64,000 nt of DNA, from NCBI RefSeq assembly GCF_004214935.1, contig NZ_SFCC01000001.1:496001-560000 (forward strand), written 5' to 3'. Shown piece by piece: positions 1-7,488 of this stretch; positions within the stretch are counted from its first letter, which is position 1, and each line of letters opens with the position of its first letter. Origin of the DNA: Amycolatopsis suaedae. Lineage in GTDB: Bacteria > Actinomycetota > Actinomycetes > Mycobacteriales > Pseudonocardiaceae. Made by a program: the position numbers and the translations under genes. The notes beneath the pieces were generated by a model. That model had not been told where the DNA came from. It searched no databases and worked only from the letters and a program-made list of their open reading frames with translations.

Positions 1-140
1 TGGTCGTCGTGTTCCGCCGGTACGGTCCCGCACGGCATTCTCAGGGCAACGCGTTGCGACTGCTCGACGAGCGTTACGCGCGCGGGGACATCGACCAGGA
101 GGAGTACGAGCGCCGGCGTTCGACGCTGGCACGCTCCTAG
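1..140 (+). CDS. SHOCT-domain protein, C-terminal fragment (5' end outside window)
   Basis: The reading frame is open from the window edge to a TAG at 138-140. The last residues read RLLDERYARGDIDQEEYERR, the short C-terminal SHOCT helix pair that ends many small actinobacterial membrane or regulatory proteins. SHOCT domains are thought to mediate oligomerisation, but their function is poorly defined. The start and any membrane segment lie upstream of the window, so the full protein cannot be identified. Confidence 0.75.
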   Translation, partial: VVVFRRYGPARHSQGNALRLLDERYARGDIDQEEYERRRSTLARS

Positions 141-266
141 GTCTGCGCATGAGCCCCACCAGGTCCGGAGTGCGTCATTCGCGTTCCTGGGCGCGAGATG
201 CGGGCCGGGCGCGGTCGCGCGACCGGCCCGTTCGCCCACGCGAGGCCGGTGGCTCGCAGTCCACAT

Positions 267-329
267 CATGAGTTCTGCGTTCAAGACCGCGAGTTCTGCG
301 TTCGGGCACGCGAGTTCTGCGCTCAGGAC
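267..329 (+). repeat. Three tandem 21-bp units, copy 1 of a dispersed intergenic repeat
   Basis: Three consecutive 21-bp units (267-287, 288-308, 309-329) share the core GAGTTCTGCG. The array plus the preceding TCCACATC reappears in opposite orientation at about 42084-42146, and a degenerate single unit follows CACATCGTGA near 61500. No spacers separate the units, so this is not a CRISPR. It lies beyond the 3' end of the small minus-strand gene. Confidence 0.8.
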
Positions 330-332
330 CAT

Positions 333-590
333 CTACCTGGCGCCCGCCGCTGTCCGGACCAGGTCGGTGAGCTCGGCGGCGGTGAGTGTGCGGTGGGCCT
401 TCCGTCTGGCGGGCGGAGCGGGCGGGCGCCTCGGTGCGTGCCCCTCGGCGGCCGACAGATCCAGCATGGCGAGCAGTTCCCGCAGGTCCGCGGCGTCGTG
501 GGCGTGACGGGCCACGGTGCGCACCGCGCGGTGCCGTTGTCGTGGGCTCAGCTCGTTCGGTGTGGTCGGTTCCTCGTTCACGACCACCAC
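333..590 (-). CDS. Small conserved-type hypothetical protein, possibly dormancy-regulated
   Basis: This is a basic, helix-rich protein of about 82-85 residues. Three in-frame GTG codons (590, 587, 581) could start it, and none has a good ribosome site. The body contains the run ELSPRQRHRAVRTVARHA, then DLRELLAMLDL, and ends TLTAAELTDLVRTAAGAR. No domain is recognised. A near-perfect DosR-type palindrome is centred about 57 bp upstream of the first GTG, where an activator site would sit, so a short-leader or leaderless transcript is plausible. The gene lies outside, but next to, the dormancy-type genes. The longer frame running to 1046 is antisense read-through of the neighbouring ATPase gene. 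Function unknown. Confidence 0.5.
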   Translation of the reverse strand: MVVVNEEPTTPNELSPRQRHRAVRTVARHAHDAADLRELLAMLDLSAAEGHAPRRPPAPPARRKAHRTLTAAELTDLVRTAAGAR

Positions 591-640
591 GCTAGGGAGC
601 CGGCCGGAGGGCAGGCCGCGGCCACAGGACCCGGAGTACC

Positions 641-654
641 GGGACTTGAGTCCC
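641..654. promoter_or_regulatory. DosR-box-like palindrome
   Basis: GGGACTTGAGTCCC differs at one position from the mycobacterial DosR core GGGACTWWAGTCCC. It lies about 50 bp upstream of the small minus-strand gene starting near 590. A weaker half-related sequence, GTGACTTTCGG, sits at 718-728. No DosR gene is in the window, so the regulator is inferred. Confidence 0.6.
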
Positions 655-859
655 ATGGTCGCCGACCACGCCGTTGGTTGATGGTTAACCTGCCCCCGGT
701 GGGGCATAGTTGGGCTTGTGACTTTCGGATTCGCGTCCGGCCGGGGCTCCGGGGAGCCGCCCCTGCGGGAGGACCGGTGGGTCGCCTGCGTGAGCTGCTG
801 CAGTCCCGTGACTAGATGGCTGACCTGGGCCGCACCGATGGCCTGACCGTTACCGCCTT

Positions 860-2308
860 TCAGTCCACATAGGCCAGTGCCTGGGTGACGGAGTCGGCGG
901 GCCGTCCGGCGGTCAGCACGGTATGCGCACCGGGCCACGGGTCGAGGTGCTCGGCCATCCGTGCGGCGACGTCGGGGGTGGCGTCGGACGGCCCGGGTTC
1001 CCGGGTGCGCAGCCGGACGTCGGCGGTGGTCCGCGGCGCCCAGCACTGCAACGGCACGAATCCGCTGTTGGTGCGCACCGCGGTGGCCGCCGCGGCATGC
1101 CGGTGGCCTGCGTCGTTCCAGGAGGCGTCCAGCACGACCGTCTCCCCGAGGGACAGGAGGCGCTCGGCTCGCCGGAGCAGTTCGGTGTAGGTGCGGGTCG
1201 TGTGTTCGTCGTCGTAGAGTCCCTGCCCGTACGGTGCCGCGGCCGAATCGTCCGGTGTGAGACCGGCCAGTTCCTTGCGTACCCGGTCGGAGCTGATCAC
1301 AGTGGCGCCGAGGCGATCCGCGAGAGCACCGGCGAGCGTCGTCTTCCCGGTGGCTGGCAGCCCGCCCACCAGGACCAGCCGGACGTCGGCGCGCTTCAGA
1401 TGCTCGAGCGCGATCGCGGCGTACTCGCGCGCCAGCGGTGCGGTGTCGGCGCCACCCTGCTCGGATCGCAGGCAGGCCACCTTCGCCCGCACGAACGCGC
1501 GGTAGGCGATGTAGTGGTGCCGCAGCGCCGCGGGCGCCGGATCACCGGTGAACTCGGCATACCGGTCGAGCAGCAGCCGCCCGAGGTCGGGCGCACCCAG
1601 CCGTTCCAGGTCCATCGCCAGGAAGGCCACGTCGTCGAGACCGTCGAGGTGGCGGAGCCGGTCGTCGAACTCCAGGCAGTCCAGTACCCGGGGTCCGTCG
1701 TCGAGGCAGAAGATGTCGTCGGCCAGCAGGTCGCCATGGCCGTCGACGATCCGGCCCGCTTCCACCCGCGCGTCGAACAGGGCGGCGCGGCCGTCGAGGA
1801 AGGCCAGGACCAGCCGCTCGATCTCGGCGGCCTGGGCGGTGTCCAGTACCGCTCCGTGGAACCGGCGGACCTGGTCGAAGCTGGCCAGCCAGCGGTCGCG
1901 CAGTGCTGTGACGGTGCCGTCGGCGTCGATCTCGGTGCCGCGGGCGGCCTTGCCGTGGAAGACGGCGAGCAGTCGGGCGAGCCGGTGAACGTGTTCGGTC
2001 ACCTGCTCGCCTCCGCGCACGAGTGTGGACAGGCGGCGGTCGGCGGGCATGCGCCGCATGACCACCAGATGATCGCAGACGGTTCCGTCCGGCCCGGTCA
2101 CGTCGGCGACGCCGAGGTAGACGTCGGGAGCGAGCCGGCGATTGAGTTCGACCTCGCGGTGGCAGGCGCTTTCCCGTTCCTGGCGGGTGGTGAAGTCGAG
2201 AAAGCCCGCGTCGACCGGTTTCTTGAGTTTGTAGGCGTGGTTTCCGGCGAAGTAGACCGCACCGATGTGCGTCTCCTGGGCGGTGGCCCAGTGCTCGGTC
2301 AGCGACAT
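860..2308 (-). CDS. Bifunctional aminoglycoside-phosphotransferase-like / AAA ATPase protein (Rv2004c-like)
   Basis: A 482-residue two-domain protein. Residues 20-300 form a kinase-like (APH) domain: HGDLLADDIF at about 191-200 is the catalytic-loop motif and CLEFDD at 211-216 is the metal-binding segment. Residues 310-480 form a P-loop kinase domain with Walker A GLPATGKTT at about 316-324. This fusion is typical of Rv2004c of the M. tuberculosis DosR regulon, whose substrate is unknown. The ATG at 2308 starts the conserved domain; longer upstream frames lack support. It is divergent from the CBS-BON gene, and the shared 212-bp gap holds DosR-like palindromes. Membership in the dormancy set is inferred from gene content. 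Confidence 0.88.
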   Translation of the reverse strand: MSLTEHWATAQETHIGAVYFAGNHAYKLKKPVDAGFLDFTTRQERESACHREVELNRRLAPDVYLGVADVTGPDGTVCDHLVVMRRMPADRRLSTLVRGGEQVTEHVHRLARLLAVFHGKAARGTEIDADGTVTALRDRWLASFDQVRRFHGAVLDTAQAAEIERLVLAFLDGRAALFDARVEAGRIVDGHGDLLADDIFCLDDGPRVLDCLEFDDRLRHLDGLDDVAFLAMDLERLGAPDLGRLLLDRYAEFTGDPAPAALRHHYIAYRAFVRAKVACLRSEQGGADTAPLAREYAAIALEHLKRADVRLVLVGGLPATGKTTLAGALADRLGATVISSDRVRKELAGLTPDDSAAAPYGQGLYDDEHTTRTYTELLRRAERLLSLGETVVLDASWNDAGHRHAAAATAVRTNSGFVPLQCWAPRTTADVRLRTREPGPSDATPDVAARMAEHLDPWPGAHTVLTAGRPADSVTQALAYVD

Positions 2309-2344
2309 GTGTCCCAGATTCGCCGCGGCTGGCGGGCCAGGCCA

Positions 2345-2358
2345 GGGACGGAAGTCAC
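2345..2358. promoter_or_regulatory. Weak DosR-box-like site in divergent promoter
   Basis: GGGACGGAAGTCAC matches 11 of 14 positions of the DosR core and lies 37 bp upstream of the start at 2308. The same gap contains a separate dyad at 2433-2448 (TGACC, six bases, GGTCA) closer to the gene starting at 2521. Either could be an activator site, but neither is a full consensus. Confidence 0.35.
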
Positions 2359-2520
2359 CGGCGGGCGAGCATCGCGGCCTTTTCGATCGTCCGCAGGGTG
2401 CGCACCTGCACTCGTTCGTCCGTGATTTCTGGTGACCAACGTCGGTCATCGGGCGGTCCTGTGACCCTCGCCGGGCCGGGCACCCGCTTCCTAGCCTCCG
2501 GAAAAGGACAGGAGGCCATC

Positions 2521-3222
2521 ATGTGGAAGCCACGAGTACGTGACGTGATGACCGAGGAGGTCGTCACGGTGCGGGCGACGACCTCGTTCAAGGCGGTGGT
2601 GCAACTGCTCGCCACCCACGGGATCGGTTCCGTGCCGGTCGTCGGCGACGACCGGCGGGTGATCGGCGTGGTGTCGGAGGCCGACCTGCTGCCCAAACAG
2701 GCACGGTCCCGTGCCGGGAGACTGTGGCGCAGGTTCTCGGCACGGGCCGCGAAGGCCGGGGGACGGGTGGCCGGGGACATCATGAGTTCTCCCGTGGTGA
2801 CCATCGGCGCCGGGGCCGGGGTGGGCGAGGCCGCCAGGACGATGGTGGAGCACGGGGTGAAACACCTTCCCGTCGTCGACGAAGACGGCGTGCTGACCGG
2901 CATCGTCAGCCGAGCCGATCTGGTGAATGTCTTCGTCCGCACCGACGCCGAACTGCGTGCCGAGATCGTGGCCGAGGTCCTGATCAGGGCGCTGTGCCTG
3001 CCCGTGACGCCCGCCGACGCCGGCGTCGAGGTGGCTGACGGCGTCGTGACGCTCACCGGCCAGGTCGAGACGAGGAGCCTCGTCCCTATCGCGGAATCGC
3101 TCACCCGGCGTGTCGCCGGTGTGGTCGACGTGGTCAACGAACTGACCTACCAGCGCGACGACAACCGTCCCGGACCGGCCGGCCCGGGCGACCACGGTGT
3201 GCTCTACGGCCTGTGGCACTGA
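2521..3222 (+). CDS. CBS-pair and BON domain protein (Hrp1-like)
   Basis: A 233-residue cytoplasmic protein. Two CBS motifs (about residues 8-60 and 85-140) contain the typical IGSVPVVGDDRRVIGVVSEADL and KHLPVVDEDGVLTGIVSRAD patterns, shown here in part only as family hallmarks. A BON domain follows at about 160-215. CBS pairs usually bind adenine nucleotides; Hrp1 (Rv2626c) is a strongly hypoxia-induced relative that lacks the BON part. The ATG at 2521 is preceded by GGACAGGAGG. It opens the forward-running dormancy-type gene series, with OsmC starting 23 bp after its stop. A paralogue lies at 5628 and a decayed third copy at 9771. Confidence 0.9.
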   Translation: MWKPRVRDVMTEEVVTVRATTSFKAVVQLLATHGIGSVPVVGDDRRVIGVVSEADLLPKQARSRAGRLWRRFSARAAKAGGRVAGDIMSSPVVTIGAGAGVGEAARTMVEHGVKHLPVVDEDGVLTGIVSRADLVNVFVRTDAELRAEIVAEVLIRALCLPVTPADAGVEVADGVVTLTGQVETRSLVPIAESLTRRVAGVVDVVNELTYQRDDNRPGPAGPGDHGVLYGLWH

Positions 3223-3245
3223 GTACGGCGAACGGAGGAACGGAC

Positions 3246-3662
3246 ATGTCCACGGTAAGCGTCACTCACCTCGCCGACCAGAAGTTCCGCGTGGAGACCC
3301 GGGACCACGTCGTCCTGGTGGACCAGCCCGCGGACGACGGGACGGAGGTCGGGCCGACACCGCTGGAGCTGCTGGTGATGGCACTGGCCTCGTGCGCAGC
3401 GCACTACGGGGTGGCACAGCTCAGAGCGGACGGCCTTCCGGCCGACGGGCTGATGGTGCAGGCCCGGTGGACGACCAGACCCGACCCCGTGCGAGTCGGT
3501 CGGGTCAGCCTCAGGATCGTCCTGCCCGCGCCGCTCGAACCGGCACAGCAGCAGCGTCTGCTGGCGGCGATCGACCACTGCGCGGTGCACAACACCCTGC
3601 GCTGCCCGCCACAGGTGGAGATCGAGGTCGCGGAGCCGAGCATGCTCGCCATCGGGCGGTGA
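3246..3662 (+). CDS. OsmC family peroxiredoxin-like protein
   Basis: A 138-residue OsmC/Ohr-fold protein. The two conserved cysteines are visible in LVMALASCAAHYGV and DHCAVHNTLRCPP. In the family they reduce organic hydroperoxides using thiols. The ATG at 3246 follows AACGGAGGAACGG. The ORF could extend upstream into the end of the CBS gene, but that lacks a better start. The gene is placed in the dormancy island directly after the CBS-BON gene and is probably co-transcribed. The specific peroxide and reductant cannot be told from sequence. Confidence 0.87.
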   Translation: MSTVSVTHLADQKFRVETRDHVVLVDQPADDGTEVGPTPLELLVMALASCAAHYGVAQLRADGLPADGLMVQARWTTRPDPVRVGRVSLRIVLPAPLEPAQQQRLLAAIDHCAVHNTLRCPPQVEIEVAEPSMLAIGR

Positions 3663-4019
3663 ACCGGTCAAGGAAGGCGCGCCGACGATGACCTCGATCC
3701 CTCACCCGCACGGCCCTGGGCCCGTGTCCGACGGGCGGTCCGGAGCCGACGCTGGGGTCCGTTCACCGACCGGTGGGCACGACGTCGACGACGGAGCCGG
3801 GACACAGACTCTCGACCGCCCACGCCGACCGCTGTCCAAGGCCCCTGGGGCGGAGCGCCTTCCACCCCGCCGTGGCTGGGAACGCGTGCGATGAGGTGCC
3901 GCCGGCCGTAGGTCCATGAGGCCCAAAGTCCTTCGGTGACGTGACCGCGGCCTGCATCGACGGTGTCTGGTCCGGACAGACCATGAGAAGGCAACGAACG
4001 CCGACTCATGGAGTCCGAG
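3663..4019. other. Intergenic region without a convincing gene
   Basis: About 350 bp separate OsmC from the nitroreductase gene. A 68-codon frame (3688-3894) has a loosely spaced purine-rich stretch, but its product is a proline/arginine/glycine-rich, feature-free sequence and is not called. The second half carries a DosR-like box at 3919-3932 and an imperfect dyad around GTCTGGTCCGGACAGACC (3967-3984), so this looks like the promoter region of the downstream operon. Confidence 0.5.
3919..3932. promoter_or_regulatory. DosR-box-like site upstream of nitroreductase operon
   Basis: Read on the minus strand the site is AGGACTTTGGGCCT, matching 12 of 14 positions of the alternative DosR core GGGACTTTNGGCCC. 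It lies about 95 bp upstream of the Acg-like gene, the first of a tightly packed series. The regulator itself is not in the window. Confidence 0.5.
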
Positions 4020-4994
4020 ATGACCCGACCCCTGCCGACACCCGTCGATCAGGCGCTGGCCGCCGCGGTCCGCGCTCCGTCGCCGCACAACACCCAGCCG
4101 TGGTGTTTCCGGGTCGGGCCGGACCGGGTCGAGCTGCGACTGGACCGCGACAGGGTGCTGCGCGTCGCCGACCCGGACGGTCGTGAGGCCAGGCTGTCCT
4201 GTGGGGCGGCCCTGCTGAACCTGACGATCACGCTCGCGGCCAATGGGATCCACGCGAGAATCAGGCTGGTGCCTGCCGCGGGCGATCCGGATCTGCTCGC
4301 CGTGGTCGAGCTGGCCGGCAACCACCACGCCTCACCTGAGGAACGGGAACTGGCGGAAGCGGTATACCGGCGGCACACCAACCGCCGGCCCTACCTCGAC
4401 CGGCCTGTACCGGAAGCATCGCGGGCGAGGCTGAGCCGCGCGGCCCAGACCGCGGGAGGCCGGCTGGACTTCCTGGACCAGCCCTCGCGCTACGAGGCCG
4501 TCGCGTCGCTGGTCCGGCAGGCGGAGATGGTCCACGGCACCGACAGCCGCTATGCCGCCGAAGCCGCTCGGTGGACCGGCCGCGACGTCGCCAGCCCGGA
4601 CGGTGTGCCGACGGTGTCGGCGGCACCGCCGGCGCTGGAGGACCAGTTCGTCCCGCAACGCGGATCGCACGCCAATCCGGACCTGCCGGCGCGGGCCTAC
4701 GAACGGCAGCCGTTACTGGCCGCCGTGCTGACCGGTGGCGAAGGGCCGCGAGCGGACCTGAGGGGCGGCATGGTGATGCAGCGCGTGCTGCTGACCGCCA
4801 CCGCGCTCGGTCTGGCGTCGTCGTTCGTCTCGCAGCCGTTCGAGACCCCGGACACCCGGACCGAACTGGACCGGATCTTCGGTGACGCCGGCACGGTGCA
4901 CACCCTGTTGCGTCTCGGCTACGGCTACCCGGTGCGGATGACCTCACGCCGTCCGGCGGCCGACGTCGCCCGCCCCATTCCCGAACTTCCCTGA
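4020..4994 (+). CDS. Acg-family nitroreductase-like FMN protein
   Basis: A 324-residue member of the Acg/Rv2032 branch of the nitroreductase fold. The N-terminal AVRAPSPHNTQPWCFRVGP is the family signature. Acg proteins bind FMN but, having a lid over the active site, are suspected to store flavin rather than act as ordinary nitroreductases. The ATG at 4020 has GGAG six bases upstream; an ATG at 4008 is possible but poorly spaced. The stop is 19 bp before the Rv1733c-like gene, so they are probably one operon. A DosR-like box lies upstream. In M. tuberculosis acg is a core DosR gene; the same regulation here is inference. Confidence 0.88.
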   Translation: MTRPLPTPVDQALAAAVRAPSPHNTQPWCFRVGPDRVELRLDRDRVLRVADPDGREARLSCGAALLNLTITLAANGIHARIRLVPAAGDPDLLAVVELAGNHHASPEERELAEAVYRRHTNRRPYLDRPVPEASRARLSRAAQTAGGRLDFLDQPSRYEAVASLVRQAEMVHGTDSRYAAEAARWTGRDVASPDGVPTVSAAPPALEDQFVPQRGSHANPDLPARAYERQPLLAAVLTGGEGPRADLRGGMVMQRVLLTATALGLASSFVSQPFETPDTRTELDRIFGDAGTVHTLLRLGYGYPVRMTSRRPAADVARPIPELP

Positions 4995-5013
4995 CCGAAA
5001 CCCGGAGGACGAC

Positions 5014-5610
5014 ATGAGAACCCTGCGTGCCTGGAGGCGGCAGCTGTGGCAGACCGCCCGAGGACGTGACAAGACCGCCGCCAGAGGATCCGACCGGCTG
5101 GAAGCCGTTGTCGTCCTGGCCGCCGTCCTGGTGGCATTCGCGGCGCTGCCGTTCACGGCAGCACTGGGGTCGGAGGTCTACGCGAGTCAGAGCGCCCGGT
5201 CCGACTGGGAGAGCCGGACCCGCCACCCGGCCACCGCGACGTTGCTGACCGACGGTCAGCCGGAAGACGGCCAGGCCGACGGCGTCGTCGCCGACCGGCA
5301 TCCCACCGAGGCCGTCTGGCTCATGCCCAACGGGGCCGAGCGCACCGGCAAGGTGCCGGCCGAGGAAGGCACCAAGGCCGGGGAGCGCGTCCCCATCTGG
5401 CTCGACGGTGACGGAAACCCCGTCGCGCCACCACTGAGCCGCGCCGGGGCGGCGATCAACGCGGTGTCCGCGAGCCTCGGGGTCTGGGTAGCCGTGTGTC
5501 TCCTGCTGTTCGGTGCCTGCGCCCTGCTGCACCTGCTGCTCGACCGGTACCGCTACGACCAGTGGGATCGGGCATGGCGACGCGAGCAGCAGCGGTGGAC
5601 GCGGTCCTAG
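5014..5610 (+). CDS. Rv1733c-family membrane protein
   Basis: A 198-residue protein with a basic cytoplasmic N-terminus, a first membrane helix at about 29-51 (EAVVVLAAVLVAFAALPFTA), an extracytoplasmic loop of about 95 residues containing TEAVWLMPNG, and a second helix at about 152-172. That layout and the loop match Rv1733c, a DosR-regulon membrane antigen of unknown function. The ATG at 5014 follows CGGAGGAC. Spacing to the neighbours is 19 and 17 bp, so it is probably in the same operon as the nitroreductase and the second CBS-BON gene. Confidence 0.85.
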   Translation: MRTLRAWRRQLWQTARGRDKTAARGSDRLEAVVVLAAVLVAFAALPFTAALGSEVYASQSARSDWESRTRHPATATLLTDGQPEDGQADGVVADRHPTEAVWLMPNGAERTGKVPAEEGTKAGERVPIWLDGDGNPVAPPLSRAGAAINAVSASLGVWVAVCLLLFGACALLHLLLDRYRYDQWDRAWRREQQRWTRS

Positions 5611-5627
5611 GAGAGGGGAGTCCGATC

Positions 5628-6317
5628 GTGACTGACAAAGCCGACTTCGCCGTGGTCGCCACGGACGGTCCGGGTCCGCAGGAGCTCCAGGTTCGGTCGG
5701 TGATGACCACGGCTCCGTACACGGTGGAGCCCGGCACCGACCTGAAGACGATCGCCGAAGTACTCGGTGGGCGGGGCGTCAGCGCCGTGCCGGTGGTGGC
5801 GAGAGACGGGACAGTGCTCGGCGTCGTCTCCGAGGCCGACCTGTTGCGCCCGCGACGCCGTACACCGTGGTGGCGGCGGCGTGTGCGCGGATACCGCACC
5901 GGACCGCGAGCGCGCGATGTGATGACCGCGCCCGCGATCACTGTCGACGCCGGCGAGCCGGTGTCGGTTGCCGCGCGGGCGCTGGAGAAGCACCGGATCC
6001 GGCGGTTGTTCGTCACCGAGAACGGCAAGCTCACCGGCGTCGTGGCGCGGCGTGACCTGTTGCGCCCGCTGATCCGGCCGGACGCCGAGATCGGCGCGGA
6101 GGTGTGGCGCAGCGTGTTCACCGACGGGCTGCGGGTTCCGTCGGATGCGGTCGGCGTCGGTGTCGAGCACGGAGTGGTCACCCTGCTCGGGCTCGTCACC
6201 TACCGCGGTGACGTGGACCTGGCGACCACGCTCACCAAGGCGATCCCCGGTGTGGTCGAGGTACGCAACCGGCTCGACTACGTCTGGGACGACCACCACG
6301 AGGTGAGGCGGTCGTGA
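5628..6317 (+). CDS. CBS-pair and BON domain protein, second copy
   Basis: A 229-residue paralogue of the protein at 2521. The two CBS motifs lie at about 20-70 and 95-150, with a C-terminal BON domain at about 165-220. The GTG at 5628 has GAGAGGGGAG upstream; the frame extends further 5' over the end of the membrane-protein gene, without start support. Its stop overlaps the GTG of the universal stress protein by four bases, implying translational coupling. CBS pairs sense adenylates, and BON domains can bind phospholipid or polymers. The role in the dormancy set is not established. Confidence 0.88.
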   Translation: MTDKADFAVVATDGPGPQELQVRSVMTTAPYTVEPGTDLKTIAEVLGGRGVSAVPVVARDGTVLGVVSEADLLRPRRRTPWWRRRVRGYRTGPRARDVMTAPAITVDAGEPVSVAARALEKHRIRRLFVTENGKLTGVVARRDLLRPLIRPDAEIGAEVWRSVFTDGLRVPSDAVGVGVEHGVVTLLGLVTYRGDVDLATTLTKAIPGVVEVRNRLDYVWDDHHEVRRS

Positions 6318-7171
6318 CCGCGGTGGTGGTGTGCGGGGTCGACGGGTCGCCCGCCGCACTCGACGCGGTGCGGTGGGCGGCCCGTGACGCGGCCCGGCGG
6401 GGAGCCGATCTCAGGCTCGTCCATGCCTGTGGCGACCTCGATGTCGACGGTGAGCCGTTGCCTGGTGCCGCGCAGCTTCGGGCGGCGGTGCGCGCCCAGG
6501 GCCGGATCTGGCTGACCGCGGCGGTCCGGGTGGCCGAGGCGGCGGCGCCGGACGTCGTCATCGACTCGGTACTGGACGGCGCCGGCCCGGTTCCGGCGCT
6601 GCTGCGTTACGCGGATGGTGCGGTGTCGGTCGTACTGGGCGGACGTGGCCTCGGTGGCGTCGACGGCATGCTCGCCGGTTCCGTCGCACTGGCGATCGTC
6701 GCCCACGCCGCGACCCCGGTGGTCGTGGTGCGCGGCGGGATCCCGGATGACGGACCCGTCGTCGTCGGTGTCGACGGCTCGGTGGCCGGCTCCGCGGCGA
6801 TCCGGTTCGCCGCCGGTCACGCCGTCCGGTGTGGTGCACCACTGGTCGCGCTGCACGCCTGGACCGAGCTCACCGTCGGTGCCGGCGTGCTGACGGCCGA
6901 CCCGGACCGCATCGTCGAGCAGTGCCGCCGCATGCTCGACGATCAGCTGACTGCCTGCCGGCGCGAACACCCGGGTCTTCAGGTTGAGGCCCGCGTGATC
7001 CGGGAGCGGCCACCCGGTGCCCTGCTGACCGCCGCCGGCGCGGCACGTCTGGTCGTCGTGGGCAGCCGCGGCAGGTTCGGACATCCGGGCATGCTGCTCG
7101 GCTCGACGAGCCAGGCGCTGGTGACCCATGCACCGTGCCCGGTGGCGGTCGTCCGCCCACCTGAGGACTGA
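6314..7171 (+). CDS. Tandem universal stress protein
   Basis: A 285-residue protein with two USP domains (about 2-140 and 148-282). The second has the complete ATP-binding pattern, visible as VVGSRGRFGHPGMLLGST. The first has a degenerate loop (VLGGRGLGGVDGMLAGSV). Tandem ATP-binding USPs such as Rv2005c, Rv1996 and Rv2026c are DosR-controlled and linked to growth arrest. The GTG start overlaps the preceding stop (GTGA). Three copies of GAGGACT around the stop codon form a short direct repeat. It is cytoplasmic and presumably responds to ATP status. Confidence 0.9.
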   Translation: MTAVVVCGVDGSPAALDAVRWAARDAARRGADLRLVHACGDLDVDGEPLPGAAQLRAAVRAQGRIWLTAAVRVAEAAAPDVVIDSVLDGAGPVPALLRYADGAVSVVLGGRGLGGVDGMLAGSVALAIVAHAATPVVVVRGGIPDDGPVVVGVDGSVAGSAAIRFAAGHAVRCGAPLVALHAWTELTVGAGVLTADPDRIVEQCRRMLDDQLTACRREHPGLQVEARVIRERPPGALLTAAGAARLVVVGSRGRFGHPGMLLGSTSQALVTHAPCPVAVVRPPED

Positions 7172-7221
7172 GGACTGAGGACCACACGTTCGCGACCAGA
7201 ACCCGAGACGAGGAGTACACC

Positions 7222-7488
7222 ATGAGGGCGCGCACCGGAGACTGGCTGCTCGTCAAGAGCACCGTCGTGGGCAACGCCGACCAGCTCGGCCGCATCGTCG
7301 AGGTGAGCTCACCCGACGGCGCGCCGCCCTACCGCGTGCGGTGGCTGCGCGACGACCGCGAGACCCTGATTTTCCCCGGTCCCGACGCGGTGGTGCTGAC
7401 CGCGGCGGAGAAGGCAGCGGCCGACGAGATCCGCCGGCGCCGAGTGGACGAGGTGCAGCGTGCCATCGCACGTCACCACTCCGGCTGA
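7222..7488 (+). CDS. DUF1918 domain protein
   Basis: An 88-residue protein that is almost entirely a DUF1918 domain, with the hallmark GDWLLVKS near the start and YRVRWLRDDRETLIFPGPDA in the middle. The fold is a small beta barrel of unknown function, common beside stress genes in actinobacteria. The ATG at 7222 follows GACGAGGAGTAC. Its 3' end overlaps the metal ATPase gene by 29 bp, so the two are translationally linked. Confidence 0.88.
   Translation: MRARTGDWLLVKSTVVGNADQLGRIVEVSSPDGAPPYRVRWLRDDRETLIFPGPDAVVLTAAEKAAADEIRRRRVDEVQRAIARHHSG

Noticed and set aside
267..329. Possible CRISPR array
   Set aside because: The three 21-bp units are directly adjacent without spacers, and no cas genes are present.
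923..2425. 500-codon plus-strand frame opposite the phosphotransferase/ATPase gene
   Set aside because: It is an antisense shadow: the product is low in structure and has no domain, while the minus strand has intact P-loop and kinase motifs.
3688..3894. 68-codon frame after OsmC
   Set aside because: A loosely spaced ribosome site exists but the product is featureless and Pro/Arg/Gly-rich, and promoter elements lie beyond it. Not enough to call.
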